From the NCBI RefSeq assembly GCF_003286085.1, contig NW_020825317.1, positions 2,480,001 through 2,544,000 of the forward strand: a DNA stretch of 64,000 nt, in the 5' to 3' direction. The position numbers and the translations under genes were made by a program. Below, in pieces: positions 32,641 through 42,733 of this stretch. The notes beneath the pieces are model-generated. The model did not search any database. It was not told the DNA's origin and saw nothing but the letters and a program-made list of their open reading frames with translations. The stretch comes from Drosophila persimilis (lineage: Eukaryota; Arthropoda; Insecta; Diptera; Drosophilidae). Within the stretch, counting starts at the first letter, position 1; each line of letters begins with the position of its first letter.

Positions 32641-33753
32641 GAAAATTATACAACTAATACAATTAGTAATCAACTTGTTTACTTTCCGTTCAAGATGTGG
32701 AATCCAGTATTGCTGCTGAACTGAGTGCATTTTCTTCGCTGTAGAGAAATGACCAACTTCATGCGATCCTTGAACGATTTCCCTTTCCATCAGCCCTGAA
32801 ACCACCAATACGTCATTGCCATTTACAGATTTGAAGAGAAGACCTCCATTTAGTTTGTAGTCTTGACATGGCTGCTGCTTCAGGATCTCAGCTGTGGCTT
32901 TGATAAAATCGTCATCCTGCTGTGCTTTCTTTATCCGAGCTGTTAACTCCGACGTCACGAACATGCAAGTCTGCGGAAATCGACTGAGACAGTCCACATG
33001 TCTCATTCTGTCCCCTGGGCGGTGTACTGCTTTGGTTGTTGTCTGCTCAAACGCCGCATAGTCAGTGGCAAGAGCAAATTTGATCCCCAACAGGTAGTGA
33101 CGAAACTTCTTGAGTGCGAGGTATGCAGCTTTGACCTCCAAATAGTGACTGTGACGTTTGGACTCAGCTTCTGTAGTCATTTTACTCCAATAGTAAATCG
33201 GGTGGAAATTGCCATCAAACTGCTGCAACAAAACTGCTCCGAACCCGTCTTTGGATGCATCCGTGTGGAGTTCCGTTGGCGCTTCTCGTGAGTATAAATG
33301 TAAAACAGGTGCGATTACAAGCAGGTTCTTTAAGGTCTGTAGCGACTGTTGCTCTGCTTCGCCAATGTTGAAAACTGTTTCCTTCCTGAGTAGATTCGTG
33401 AGCGGCCAGGCAACTTGTGCATAGCCTGGGATGAACTTTCTGAAAAAGCCTGTGAGGCCCAGAAATGCTTGAACTGCTTTAATGTCTTTAGGCGTAGCAA
33501 ACCGACTGAGAGCTGCTGTCTTCTCTTTGCCGGGCCATATTCTCCCGTTCGCAATATGTCCAAGAAAGCTAATCCGTGGCTGCATGAAGCAATATTTATT
33601 CAATTTGATTTTTAAGCCAGCTGTCTAAAGAATCAACTTCGTCTTCCTCATGCATACCTCTGGCGACGCGGCGTAAACAATTATGTCGTCCATATTAAGC
33701 TGCATAATCTCAGAGTTGATTAAGTCTTGAAAAAGATAGCTTACGAACCGAAT
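32635..33753 (-). pseudogene. RT C-terminal part, RNase H and integrase zinc finger
   Basis: Just left of copia the RT active-site region reads LNMDDIIVYAAS (33,690). A stop follows near 33,625. The open piece 33,603-32,635 (322 aa) has ISFLGHIANGRIWPG, the connection, the RNase H motif LHTDASKDGFGAVLLQQ, and the integrase zinc finger H-x3-H (HEVGH) ... C-x2-C (CISC). It ends at a stop just after CISCIIFS. Confidence 0.8.
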
Positions 33754-34018
33754 TGTTGGAATACGCCTATTCAACTTTCAAATAATAACATTAAATACTA
33801 TTAAATAATACTATCGATATATTAAGTATTATTATTTAAGTTAGTCTAGTCACACTTGAAGTGCCCACTTCCTCTTTCCTTTCAGATCTCGAATCGAATG
33901 TACGCGGTACCAGTGTTGCAGTGAAAATATAATCAAAGAATATATATATAATCATTGAACTAAAACTTAATATAATACTGTGATTCATTTATTTAATATC
34001 ATAGCCAGTCAACCAATA
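33754..34018 (+). repeat. copia 5' LTR
   Basis: It starts TGTTGGAATACGCC and ends CAACCAATA immediately before the primer-binding site. Compared with the 3' LTR there are a dozen or so differences and small indels, so the insertion is not recent. Confidence 0.9.
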
Positions 34019-34036
34019 GGTTATGGGCCCAGTCCA
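34019..34036 (+). promoter_or_regulatory. copia primer-binding site
   Basis: GGTTATGGGCCCAGTCCA follows the LTR without a spacer. Copia is known to prime from an internal fragment of initiator tRNA-Met with this sequence. Confidence 0.85.
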
Positions 34037-34136
34037 CGCCAATTTAAATAAATTAAATAAATAACAAATAGTTTTGAAATTAGTTCCGCGTGCGTTCTTG
34101 GGTACTTCTTTTTTTTGGAGTGTGTGTGTATATAAT

Positions 34137-34369
34137 TTATATATACATAGAAAATGGAAAGAAATAATTATTTCTCCATTCAATTCCTAATCCGATTGAG
34201 GTTATAGGTTCCTCATAGAAGCTCCTAATATTTGAAAGCCTTTGCCCTATAATTGCCCCTCCCTCTTCTTCAGTAAACCCTTTCACCATAATTGGAATAT
34301 TTCCGTTAATAAAAAAAAAATTATCTGGTTCCTTTACTGACAAAAACAATTATTAAAATAACCGTTACT
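34137..34369 (-). pseudogene. Possible C-terminal continuation of the transposase-like ORF
   Basis: Downstream of the stop of the large minus-strand ORF another frame reads EPDNFFFINGNIPIMVKGF, EEEGGAIIGQRL and EEPITSIGLGIE. Its composition fits the C-terminus of the same family. The two could be joined by a very short intron (donor ATAGTGGGTAG, acceptor TTTTTGTCAG, ~39 nt, unusually short) or be separated by a frameshift. Confidence 0.4.
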
Positions 34370-34374
34370 ACCCA

Positions 34375-35937
34375 CTATCTTAAGATTTCTGTGTCTATCC
34401 TGTCTTCACTAATTTTTCTAAATATTTGTTTAAGAATTTTACTAGGCTTTCGGACACATTTTTTTAAAGTTTGTAAATAGTTCTCAAATGCATACGAGGA
34501 GCCGGAAATCGGATCTCCGATTTGTTCAACGGTCTCCTTTACGTGCAATAAACTATGTACATTTTCACCGAATACAATTGGAAAATTGTGCACAAAGAGA
34601 TATACAATTCGTTGACAATTTTCTTTATTGTATTCACGAAGTTTAGAGCTGCAAAGCATTCTATATGTGCAATGTAATAAAAGGAATTCATAATAAAGGT
34701 CATCACTGACTTCGTTTTTGAAGGCAATAATTCCCGTGTACAGCAAAAATTGTCTAAACTCCGTGGCTTTCCAATTACACAATTCATCTAAAGACCTAGG
34801 CTTACGGGCAAACTCTCTCGGAATGAACTTTTTTATGAACACTAGCTTATCTGAAATGCGTTTCTTTGATTCTGTCGAACTTTTTACGACCAGCTTATTA
34901 TTTACAAACCTTAACAAAATCTTACGCATCACTCCTAACTCTACCAAATGCATACAATCTAATGGAATCTGTTTCACCATGGAAATATCATTTTCTTCTA
35001 ATATTGACCTACAATTTAAATATTGGCTGCTATGGTGACAAGGATATCTTCTAGGCGCAAAATCTTCATTAGTAATTAAAGCTCCTGAGGTAGTACTATA
35101 AGTCAAAATTCGGTCTACCTTTCTAGCTATTTGTGTACATTTTGCACAGCCATGACGAGATGTGTGTCCTGGCGTGCCGCTAATAAACGCTCTTGCTGGA
35201 GCATCGCAAACTACTGCCCTAATAACATTATTTATATCTCTGCCACAAATGGTAAGCCTGCCATTCCTTAACGCTTTAAATTCTAGACAAAATTTTGCTA
35301 AAAACTCTTCACAGCTATGGGGCTTACTTTTCCCTAAAAATATACCGACTGGAAATACTGGAACATTTGAATAATTGTTAACTCTAACTAATATTGGCCA
35401 TATCTGTGCCCTTGAACTTCTAAATAATGGAAGTCCGTCAACATTTATATCAATATTGAGTTCTTCCATTATATCTATATTCTGAAAATGTCGTTCCAGC
35501 TGCCAGGCTAGGCCTATGTGAAGATAAGATCCGCCACCAACTAACTGAATATCACCTCTGTGCTGGCGTTTTGATTTATAAAACGGACAAACATCTATAT
35601 TTTCCCCTTTCAAAATACTAACTAAATAAAGTGCACATTCACGCGTTGGCCTATGCTTCATAAACCACTGCCTAAGTTTGTCATTTAATGACGATTCATT
35701 TGGCTGAGTTTTGGGATTCTCATAGATGAATTCCTCCTCTTCTATCAGAATTTCTTTTTCTTCCACGTTTTCTTCCACGTTTTCTGCCACTTTTCCTGCC
35801 ACTTTTCCTACCACTTTTCCTGTCACGTTTTCTGCCACTTTTTCTGCCTCTTTTTCTTCCCTGCACAACGATAACTTTGCAGGGTTAGCTTCCCTTTCAC
35901 TCTTACGGAGTCTACGCAAATGGCTATTGCTCATCAT
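34375..35937 (-). CDS. Intact 520-aa transposase-like ORF, antisense inside copia leader
   Basis: One uninterrupted frame. Residues ~1-75 are charged with a VGKVAGKVAENVEE low-complexity repeat. The core from about residue 150 contains INVDGLPLFRSSRAQIWPI, PVGIFLGKSKPHSCEEFL, VVCDAPARAFISGTPGH, HGCAKC, and PLDCMHLVELGVMRKILL. This combination is seen in many insect and cnidarian 'transposase domain-containing' proteins and recalls the Tnp2/CACTA (EnSpm) transposases (their D-x-P-A-x-x-x-x-S-G...C-x-x-C motif). The superfamily is my inference. It lies between the copia primer-binding site and gag, on the opposite strand, while every copia gene around it is broken. No terminal inverted repeats were found around it. 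Confidence 0.7.
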   Translation of the reverse strand: MMSNSHLRRLRKSEREANPAKLSLCREEKEAEKVAENVTGKVVGKVAGKVAENVEENVEEKEILIEEEEFIYENPKTQPNESSLNDKLRQWFMKHRPTRECALYLVSILKGENIDVCPFYKSKRQHRGDIQLVGGGSYLHIGLAWQLERHFQNIDIMEELNIDINVDGLPLFRSSRAQIWPILVRVNNYSNVPVFPVGIFLGKSKPHSCEEFLAKFCLEFKALRNGRLTICGRDINNVIRAVVCDAPARAFISGTPGHTSRHGCAKCTQIARKVDRILTYSTTSGALITNEDFAPRRYPCHHSSQYLNCRSILEENDISMVKQIPLDCMHLVELGVMRKILLRFVNNKLVVKSSTESKKRISDKLVFIKKFIPREFARKPRSLDELCNWKATEFRQFLLYTGIIAFKNEVSDDLYYEFLLLHCTYRMLCSSKLREYNKENCQRIVYLFVHNFPIVFGENVHSLLHVKETVEQIGDPISGSSYAFENYLQTLKKCVRKPSKILKQIFRKISEDRIDTEILR

Positions 35938-35999
35938 TTTATTTGAAATATATAATATATATTTGCACGTACCTGTTTATATTAATTTTATTTATTTTG

Positions 36000-36375
36000 T
36001 TTATTTATTAATTTCTTTTCTCACATTTTTAACAAATGTTCACACAAAAGACTCTTCCAGCGATTAGATCTTGTACAGAATTGAACAAAATCAACGCATA
36101 AAGCAAACGAGGAAAACAAATGCATTTTGTTTGTGTAAATTCTTGTCTCTTTCATTCCACGAGCGCAACTACAGTAAAATATCACGATTAACTTACCATT
36201 TCGGTGCTTATTGCATGGCGTGGCTCGGTAAAACCTAGCTGAGTGGGCACTGTAACTCCACGGAATTGCGGTTATTTGCCAACTTCGAAAACAAAACGAA
36301 TGCGGCTTCGTTTTTCAGTTCTTTTTCGACTGGTCCGCGTTCGCTTCCCGCGTAACTAGTTGCAGAACTAGTACA
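36000..36375. other. Right part of the leader insert, no gene
   Basis: AT-rich upstream region of the transposase-like ORF, then mixed sequence. A 34-bp segment (CTGGTCCGCGTTCGCTTCCC...) occurs at 36,330-36,363 and again at 36,393-36,426. A similar string (TTCCGCGTGCGTTCTTGGG) is found on the left side of the insert at 34,084-34,102 and might mark the insertion point. Confidence 0.4.
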
Positions 36376-37110
36376 TTGCAGTCGACGAAGACCTGGTCCG
36401 CGTTCGCTTCCCGCGTAACTAGTTGCGCGGTAAACAGCGCAGAACTAGTTCGAGAGGGGTCAATTGACCCCTTTGGTTCTACAGGGAAGCAACATATTAA
36501 GCCTTTTTGTGGCGAGAAATATTCCATATGGAAATTTAGAATCAGAGCATTGATTGCTGAATTAGAGGTGCTCCAAGTAGTCGACAACATGATGCCTAAC
36601 GAAGTAGATGATAATTGGAAAAAGGCAGAGCGATGTGCGAAGAGCATTTTAATTCAATATTTAGGCGACGCATTTCTAAGCTTCGCGGCAGGCGACATTT
36701 CGACACGTGATATTCTGAAGAACTTAGACGCCATACATGAGCGTAGAAACCTTGCGTCGCAATTAGCTGCACGTAAACGTTTAATAACACTCAAACTATC
36801 AAGTGAAAGACACTTTCGATTCATTTTGTTATTTGCAGACCTTCAACCTATAATGGTGTCATCACGGCAATCGAAACTTTGTCAGATGAAACTCAAATAA
36901 TTAGCGTTTGTAAAAAATAAATTGTACTGATACAAGTAGTAAAGTCATGAAGGCAGTTGTAAGAAATAATAACAATTTTAATAATCGTAAAACCTTTGCA
37001 TCTAGAAACACTCGGCAAAAGATATTATTTAAGGGAAAAGCTAGAAGTAACATTAAATGCCATCACTGTGGCCAAGAAGGGCACATGAAAAAAAATGTTA
37101 CCAGTTTATA
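36376..37110 (+). pseudogene. copia gag, deleted and frameshifted
   Basis: The clear copia Gag text starts at about 36,495 (IKPFCGEKYSIWKFRIRAL) and runs to 36,815 (LASQLAARKRLITLKLSSE). A deletion and frame change then remove the middle. The zinc knuckle text CHHCGQEGHMKK appears at 37,055-37,095 but lacks the last cysteine. Gag would form the virus-like particle; this copy cannot. Confidence 0.85.
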
Positions 37111-37179
37111 AGGTTAAATCAATATAAAGAAAATTAGAAACATAATAAACAAGCCCAGCTTGCAGTATCGGGCCACGGG

Positions 37180-38225
37180 TTCGTGTTTATGATACGGAAA
37201 ATGACAAAGAGTGATCAAATAAATAATGAACTCGGTTTTATATTCGATTCTGGTGCAACGGATCATTTGATCAATAATGACTCGCTGTAAGCTCGCTGCA
37301 TCGAATTGGAGCAGCCAATAGAAGTCGATGTGGCAAAAGAAGGCGAGTTTTTATATGCCACTAAGCGTGGAATTGTGCGGCTGCACAATAGACATAATAT
37401 CACACTGGAGGATGTGCTCTACTGCAAGGAGGCAGCAGGAAACCTCATGTCTGTCAAGCGTCTGCAACAGGCAGGGATGTCAATTAAGTTTGACTGTGGT
37501 GGCGTCTCCATATAAAAAAATGGAGTAATTGTTGTTAAACATACAGGTATGTTGGATATACCTGTAGTCAAATTCCAAGCATACAGTGTAGATGCTAGGA
37601 GCAAAAATAATTATCGATTATGGCATGAGAGGTTGTGGCATATAAGCAATGCAAAATTACTTGAAATAAAGAATAATAATTTATTTAATGACAGTAATCT
37701 TCTTGTTAATTTAAAAATATCAGATGAAGTTTGTGAGTCATGTTTAAATGGGAAACAGGCTAGGTTGCCATTTAAGCAATCTAAAGATAAAAGTTATATA
37801 ATGCGACCCTTGTTTGCAATAGATTGAGATGTATGTGGACCCATTAAACCAGTTACACTAGACGATAAAAATTATTTTGTGATCTTCGTAGATCAATTGA
37901 CACATTATTGTGTAACCTATTTGTTAAAATATAAATCAGATGTATTCAATGTATTTAAAGATTTTGTAGCAAAGAGCGAGGCTCATTTTAATTTCAAGAT
38001 TGCCAATTTGCACATTGACAACGTTAGAAAATACCTGTCGAATGAAATGCGTGAGTTCTGCGTTAATAAAAGAATATGTTATCATTTGACAGTGCCACAT
38101 ACACCTCAGTTGAACGGTGTTTCGGAGCGAATGATAAGAACCATTACGGAGAAAGCTCGTTCTATGGTAAATGGTGCAAAATTAGACAAAAGTTTTTGGG
38201 GTGAAGCTGTGCTAACTGCAACATA
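37180..38225 (+). pseudogene. copia protease and integrase with several stops
   Basis: Protease-type text FDSGATDHLINN (37,235-37,270) is followed by a stop, then the region KRGIVRLHNRHNITLEDV with stops at 37,286 and 37,513. The integrase pieces contain HERLWHISNAKLLEI, CESCLNGKQ, the first catalytic aspartate beside a stop (37,826), a second D in HIDNVRKYLS, and E in GVSERMIRTITE. A final stop lies at 38,224. Confidence 0.85.
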
Positions 38226-40339
38226 ATCAACAGAATTCCAAGCAAAGCCATGGTGATTGTAAAATGACCCCATATGAGCTGTGGCACAATAGAAAACCCA
38301 ATTTAAAGTCTTTAAGAGTGTTCCGTTCAACCGTGTAGCACAACAAAATTAAGAAAAGGAAATTTGATGAAAAATCATTCAAAGCTATCTTGATAGGGTA
38401 TGAACAAAATGGACTCAAATTGTGGGATGTCATTAAAGGAAACGTTATTGTTGCAAGAGATGTTGTCGGAGACGAGACTAATATTCTTTATTCTAGAGAA
38501 GTAAAATTTGAAACAGGTTTCCCGAAAGAGAGTAAGCAAAGAAGTCAACATGAATTCCTGAATGAGAGTAAGGAATCTGATCAGCTTAATTTCCCGAATG
38601 ATAGTACGGAATGTGGAATGCTGAATGAGAGTAAGGAATGTGATCATATTTTCCCGAATGAAAGTACGGAATGTGAAATCCTGAATGAAAGTAAGGAATG
38701 CGAAAAGGTGAATTTTCCGAATGAAAATAGGAAAAGAAAAACTGATTTCCGAAATGATAGTAAGGAATTATATATCCTGAATGAGAGTACGGATTGTGAA
38801 AAAGCTGATCAGCCAGATAATTGTCGTGAAGAAAATAAGGATACCAATATAATTAGTAGAAAAAGTGAGATGTTAAAGTCTAAGCCTAAGGTGTCTTATA
38901 AAGAACATGATAAAACCTTTAACAAATTTATATTAAATGCCCATATAATGTTCGATGAAGTTCCAAATTCTTTTGATGAACTAAATTTTAGGAATGATAA
39001 ATCTGATTGGGAGGAGGCAATAAATACAGAGTTAAATGCCCATGAAATTAATAACACCTGGACAATTATAAAGAAGCCAGAAAACAAAAATATTGCAGAC
39101 AGTAGATGGGTATTTTCCATTAAATATAATAAACTAGGAATCCCAATAAAATACAAAGCTAGACTGGTTGCAAGAGGATTTACTCAAAAGTACCAAGTAG
39201 ACTATGAAGAAACATTTGCTCCCGTTGCTAGAATTACCAGTTTTAGATTCGTACTATCATTAGCAGTCCAGTTTAATTTGAAAGTGCATCAGATGGATGT
39301 TAAAACAGCTTTCCTCAATGGTACATTAAGTGAAGAGATATATGTATATGTATGCGGCCTCCTCAGGGCGTATCATGCGGTGCTGGGCATGTACATATGC
39401 AAGCTGAACAAAGCCATTTATGGGCTCAAACAAGCAGCTATATGCTGGTTTCAAGTATTTGAAAGCATTTGAAGCATTGAAAGAATTCGATTTTGTAAAC
39501 TCTCCCGTGGATCATTGCATATTTATTCTTGATGGAGGGATAAAGAAAAACATATATTTATTATTACATGTTGATGATGTAGTAATAGCGACAAGGGATA
39601 TGGATAGAATGAATAAGTTCAAAAAGTATTTAAGCGAAAGATTAAATAAACTAAATTATGAGTTACTTAACTCAGATGAAGACTGCAATGCTCCATGTCG
39701 TAACCTAATTGGCTGTTTAATGTACATAATGCTGCGTACACGACCAGATTTAGCTACAGCTTTAAATATCTTGAATAGATATAGCAGCAAGAACAATGAT
39801 ATGAAGCTTATATTTAAAAAGAATACATCATTTGAAAAAACATTAGTTAGCTATGTAGATTCCGATTGGGGTAGTATGAGATTGATACAAAAAGTACAAC
39901 AAGTTATTTGTTTAAAATGTTCGATTCCAATTTAATTTGTTGGAATACAAAAAGACAGAATTCAGTGGCAGCTTCATCAACTGAAGCTGAATATATGACC
40001 CTATTTGAAGCTGTAAGAGAAGCTTTATGGCTAAAGTCTCTTCTAAATAGTATTAATCTTAAACTCGAAAAACCCATTACAATTTATGAAGACAACCAAG
40101 GCTGTATTAGCATTGCAAATAATCCCTCATGTCATAAAAGAGCAAAGCATATTGATATAAAATATCATTTTTCAAGAGAACAGATAGAAGCTAATGAGAT
40201 TTCTCTTGAGTATATTAATACAGACATCTATATTAATGCTGACATCTTCACGAAGCCATTACCTACGGGAGAATTGCGGAACTGCGGAACAAATTGGGAC
40301 TACTACAAGAATAATGATTCCAATTTAATGAAAACATAA
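38226..40339 (+). pseudogene. copia reverse transcriptase and RNase H, broken
   Basis: The long open piece 38,390-39,472 contains an expanded N/E/S/K repeat region (LNESKECD / FPNESTECE, ~38,550-38,800) and RT text RWVFSIKYNKLGIPIKYKARL. The palm has HQMDVKTAFLNGTL. After a frameshift, 39,420-39,935 carries the active site LLLHVDDVVIA. A segment just after it is missing. RNase H (39,908-40,339) keeps SSTEAEYM and IYEDNQGCISIAN. Confidence 0.85.
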
Positions 40340-40642
40340 AGAAAAGAAACTAAAACAACAAAAAGGAAATGTTTTATTAACGAATTAATTACATTAATTC
40401 ATATTTAATTTTTTTTTGATTTGAACCAAAAGAGCCAATGAATTTTTAAAGTAATTTAATTTTATGTTAATCTAGTTTTAAAGTGACCTGATCGGGTTTT
40501 TCTGGGTTTTCCCCGTATCCTTAGAGCAAATGCTAGATCACATAACACTTCCCAGAATGCACACCAACCACATTAGAATAACAATTAAATGTTACCTTTT
40601 GATTTAATGATGAAACAATTTTTTTGTTGTTGGAATACGCCT

Positions 40643-40895
40643 TGTTGGAATACGCCTATTTAATTTTCAAATAATAACATTAAATAATATTAAATAATAC
40701 TATTATTATTATTATGTTAAGTTAGTCTGGTCACACTTGAAGTGTCCACTTCCTCTTTCCTTTCAGATCTCGAATCGAATGTACGCGGTACCGCTGTTGC
40801 AGTGAAAATATAATCAAAGAATATATATATAATCAACTAAAACTTAATATAATACTGTGATTCATTTATTTAATATCATAGCCAGTCAACCAATA
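40643..40895 (+). repeat. copia 3' LTR, with 15-bp duplicated start
   Basis: It starts at the second of two tandem copies of TGTTGGAATACGCCT (40,628-40,642 and 40,643-40,657) and ends CAACCAATA, followed by AGAAT. Small indels separate it from the 5' LTR. Confidence 0.88.
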
Positions 40896-41380
40896 AGAAT
40901 AAATGCAGCTGGCGAGTTCTTGAATCCGAAAGGCGCTTTATTTAACTCGAATAATCCCTGCTTTGTGATGAAGGCCGTATACGACTTGCTTTGCTCTTCC
41001 ATAGGCACGTGGAAAAATCCGTTTTCAAGGTCCATTATGGTAAAGCACTTAGCCGACTGCAGCTTTTCCAAGACTTTCTCCATGATCGGGACTGGGAAGC
41101 AGTCCAGCAATACCATGCTGTTTAACTTCCTGTAATCTACGCAAACTCTAAGTGCATCATCTTTTTTCTTCACGACGACAACTCTGCTTGCTGACAATTC
41201 CTTGCTCGATCTATTCTTCGACTTGCTTCTTTACGGCGTTGGCTTCGTCTGATGCTAAACGACTCGGTGAGTGATGAAACGGCTTGATTACTCCGTCGGG
41301 AACTATCTTCAAATAGATTGGAGACTTCTTTGCAACTTCTGTAGGTATTTTGTAACTGTTTCTTATCATCAACGTATGAT
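40896..41380 (-). pseudogene. RT N-terminal part of the minus-strand nested host element
   Basis: Open from 41,197 to the copia junction, with VVVVKKKDDALRVCVDYRKLN, ECFTIMDLENGFFHVPM-like text and KAPFGFKNSPAAF. The upstream part (41,380-41,200) has a frameshift near 41,200. It continues on the other side of copia at 33,753. Confidence 0.82.
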
Positions 41381-41386
41381 ATCTGA

Positions 41387-42662
41387 TTATATGATTATCT
41401 TATGTTCAACGTATTTTCGATATTGCGGCGGAGCTGCAAAGGATGACTCTTCAGTTACATTATATATAAGAGCATACTCATCTGTTGGCACAGGATCTAC
41501 TTCAAGCTTCAAAAACGTGTATCCTTGCATATCAGCGACGAAACGGAACTTTTTAATGAAATCAGGCCCCAACAATGCGTCGAAATCAATCTGGCTACTA
41601 GGGGCGACTAAAAACTTATTTTTGGTCTGCAATTTATTCACGGTAACTTCTGCATTAAAGTATCCAACATGCTTTGCTGATATCTGACCCAGACCGCACA
41701 ACATAGTTGTGCACTTAAAAAGTTTTACGTTTTTCATGGTCTTCAACATACTCTCTTTGATTATGGTTACATCTGACCCTGTATCTACAAGACAGTTTTA
41801 CGTTTTTCATGGTCTTCAACATACTCTCTTTGATTATGGTTACATCTGACCAAAGACTATACAATACCAAGATGTTGCATGAGGAACAAATTCTTTTTCA
41901 ATTTTTGTTTGACGCTTCATGGTACGGGCGCGCGGGGCTATTACTTCAATTCTCTTTTACGCTACTCGGCTTCGTCAATGCCTCGGTCAGCGTCGAGTCG
42001 GTGTGTCTCGAGACAAATAATACAAAAACAAAATATGAATCGTCTGCGTGCCGAAATCGTAGGGCAGCGTGGTCGCTGATGTCTTTGGCGCGGCCCAGTG
42101 GGGACTCAGCCGAAATAGTAAAAAATTGTATGAGTGTTTTAGATCAATTTAATGTAAAATTTAATCTAATAGAGAATTTTCCAATCGAATTTTCCCACTG
42201 TGCCGCTCCAAAGACATCGGCGATCCGCGACCACCGCTTCGACGGTGCTGAGGCTCGAGAGTCCAGAATTGCCGAACAGACGAAACCGATGGACAGCGGG
42301 GTCGCGGTAGAGACGAATTACAGGCGAAAAGGGAATTGAAACCCCGCGCGCTCCCTCGTGCCTTTTGGGTTCTAATGTTAGGACCCGCCATAGAACAGCT
42401 TTTTGGTCGCTCATGCAACATCTTGGTATTGTATAGTCTTTGATCTGACCCTGTATCTACAAGACAGTTTTACGTTTTTCATCTCCTTCAACATACTCTC
42501 TTTGATTATGGTTACAGCTGACCCTGTATCTACAAGACAGTCAACTACAATGCCGTCTATTTGAATTTGTTTCATACGACTGCGACCAGAAATGACGCGG
42601 ACTTTATTAACTTTATCGGCTTCATAAGGACAGTTAGGAGAAATGTGACCATTCTGACCATT
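41387..42662 (-). pseudogene. Gag zinc-knuckle end and protease, with triplicated active-site segment and MITE insertion
   Basis: At the right the minus strand reads NGHISPNCP (end of a zinc knuckle, ~42,640), then DGIVVDCLVDTGS (catalytic triad, ~42,530). A 73-bp segment that includes this D-T-G text occurs three times (41,723-41,795; 41,796-41,850 plus 42,450-42,467; 42,468-42,540). The middle copy is interrupted by the MITE. The protease continues to the left with ALLGPDFIKKFRF, the second motif. The 73-bp steps destroy the frame. Confidence 0.75.
41851..42442. mobile_element. 592-bp MITE, P-superfamily/1360-like
   Basis: The terminal inverted repeats are CAAAGACTATACAATACCAA and a further ~11 bases, perfect over about 31 bp at both ends. 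The direct repeat ATCTGAC flanks the element on both sides (41,844-41,850 and 42,443-42,449), a 7-bp target duplication. There is no transposase. TIR length, the CA start and the 7-bp duplication suggest the P superfamily (1360/Hoppel/ProtoP type). That family assignment is inference. Confidence 0.8.
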
Positions 42663-42711
42663 CTATCAAATAAAAGTTACTCGTTGCCATCAAGCAACTT
42701 AAACTACTACA
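42663..42711 (+). repeat. Truncated 5' LTR (last ~49 bp)
   Basis: It is nearly identical to the end of the 3' LTR at 50,664-50,712 (one A/T difference in AATAAAAG/AATAAATG). The rest of the 5' LTR is missing and sequence of the minus-strand host element adjoins it directly. Confidence 0.8.
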
Positions 42712-42713
42712 AA

Positions 42714-42733
42714 TTGGGGGCCCGTCCGAAAAT
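42714..42733 (+). promoter_or_regulatory. tRNA-Pro-like primer-binding site
   Basis: TTGGGGGCCCGTCCGAAAAT lies 2-3 bases after the LTR end. It matches the complement of the tRNA-Pro 3' end except for about three positions. A second such site lies at 52,808-52,823 (minus) for the other element. Confidence 0.65.

Larger units (their letters stand above)
33754..40895 (+). mobile_element. copia: copia-family retrotransposon, 7.1 kb, with both LTRs
   Basis: The two LTRs (33,754-34,018 and 40,643-40,895) are similar over ~250 bp and start TGTTGGAATACGCC as in copia. The primer-binding site GGTTATGGGCCCAGTCCA directly follows the 5' LTR; it is the copia-type site matching an internal part of the initiator tRNA-Met. 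Gag, protease, integrase, RT and RNase H follow in copia order. The flanks are CGAAT and AGAAT (4 of 5 bases equal, a decayed 5-bp target duplication). It is inserted in the RT of a minus-strand gypsy-like element. It is about 2 kb longer than typical copia because of extra DNA in the leader. Confidence 0.92.

Noticed and set aside
34019-34040. Possible tRNA gene fragment
   Set aside because: The tRNA-like text is the copia primer-binding site next to the LTR; no cloverleaf follows.
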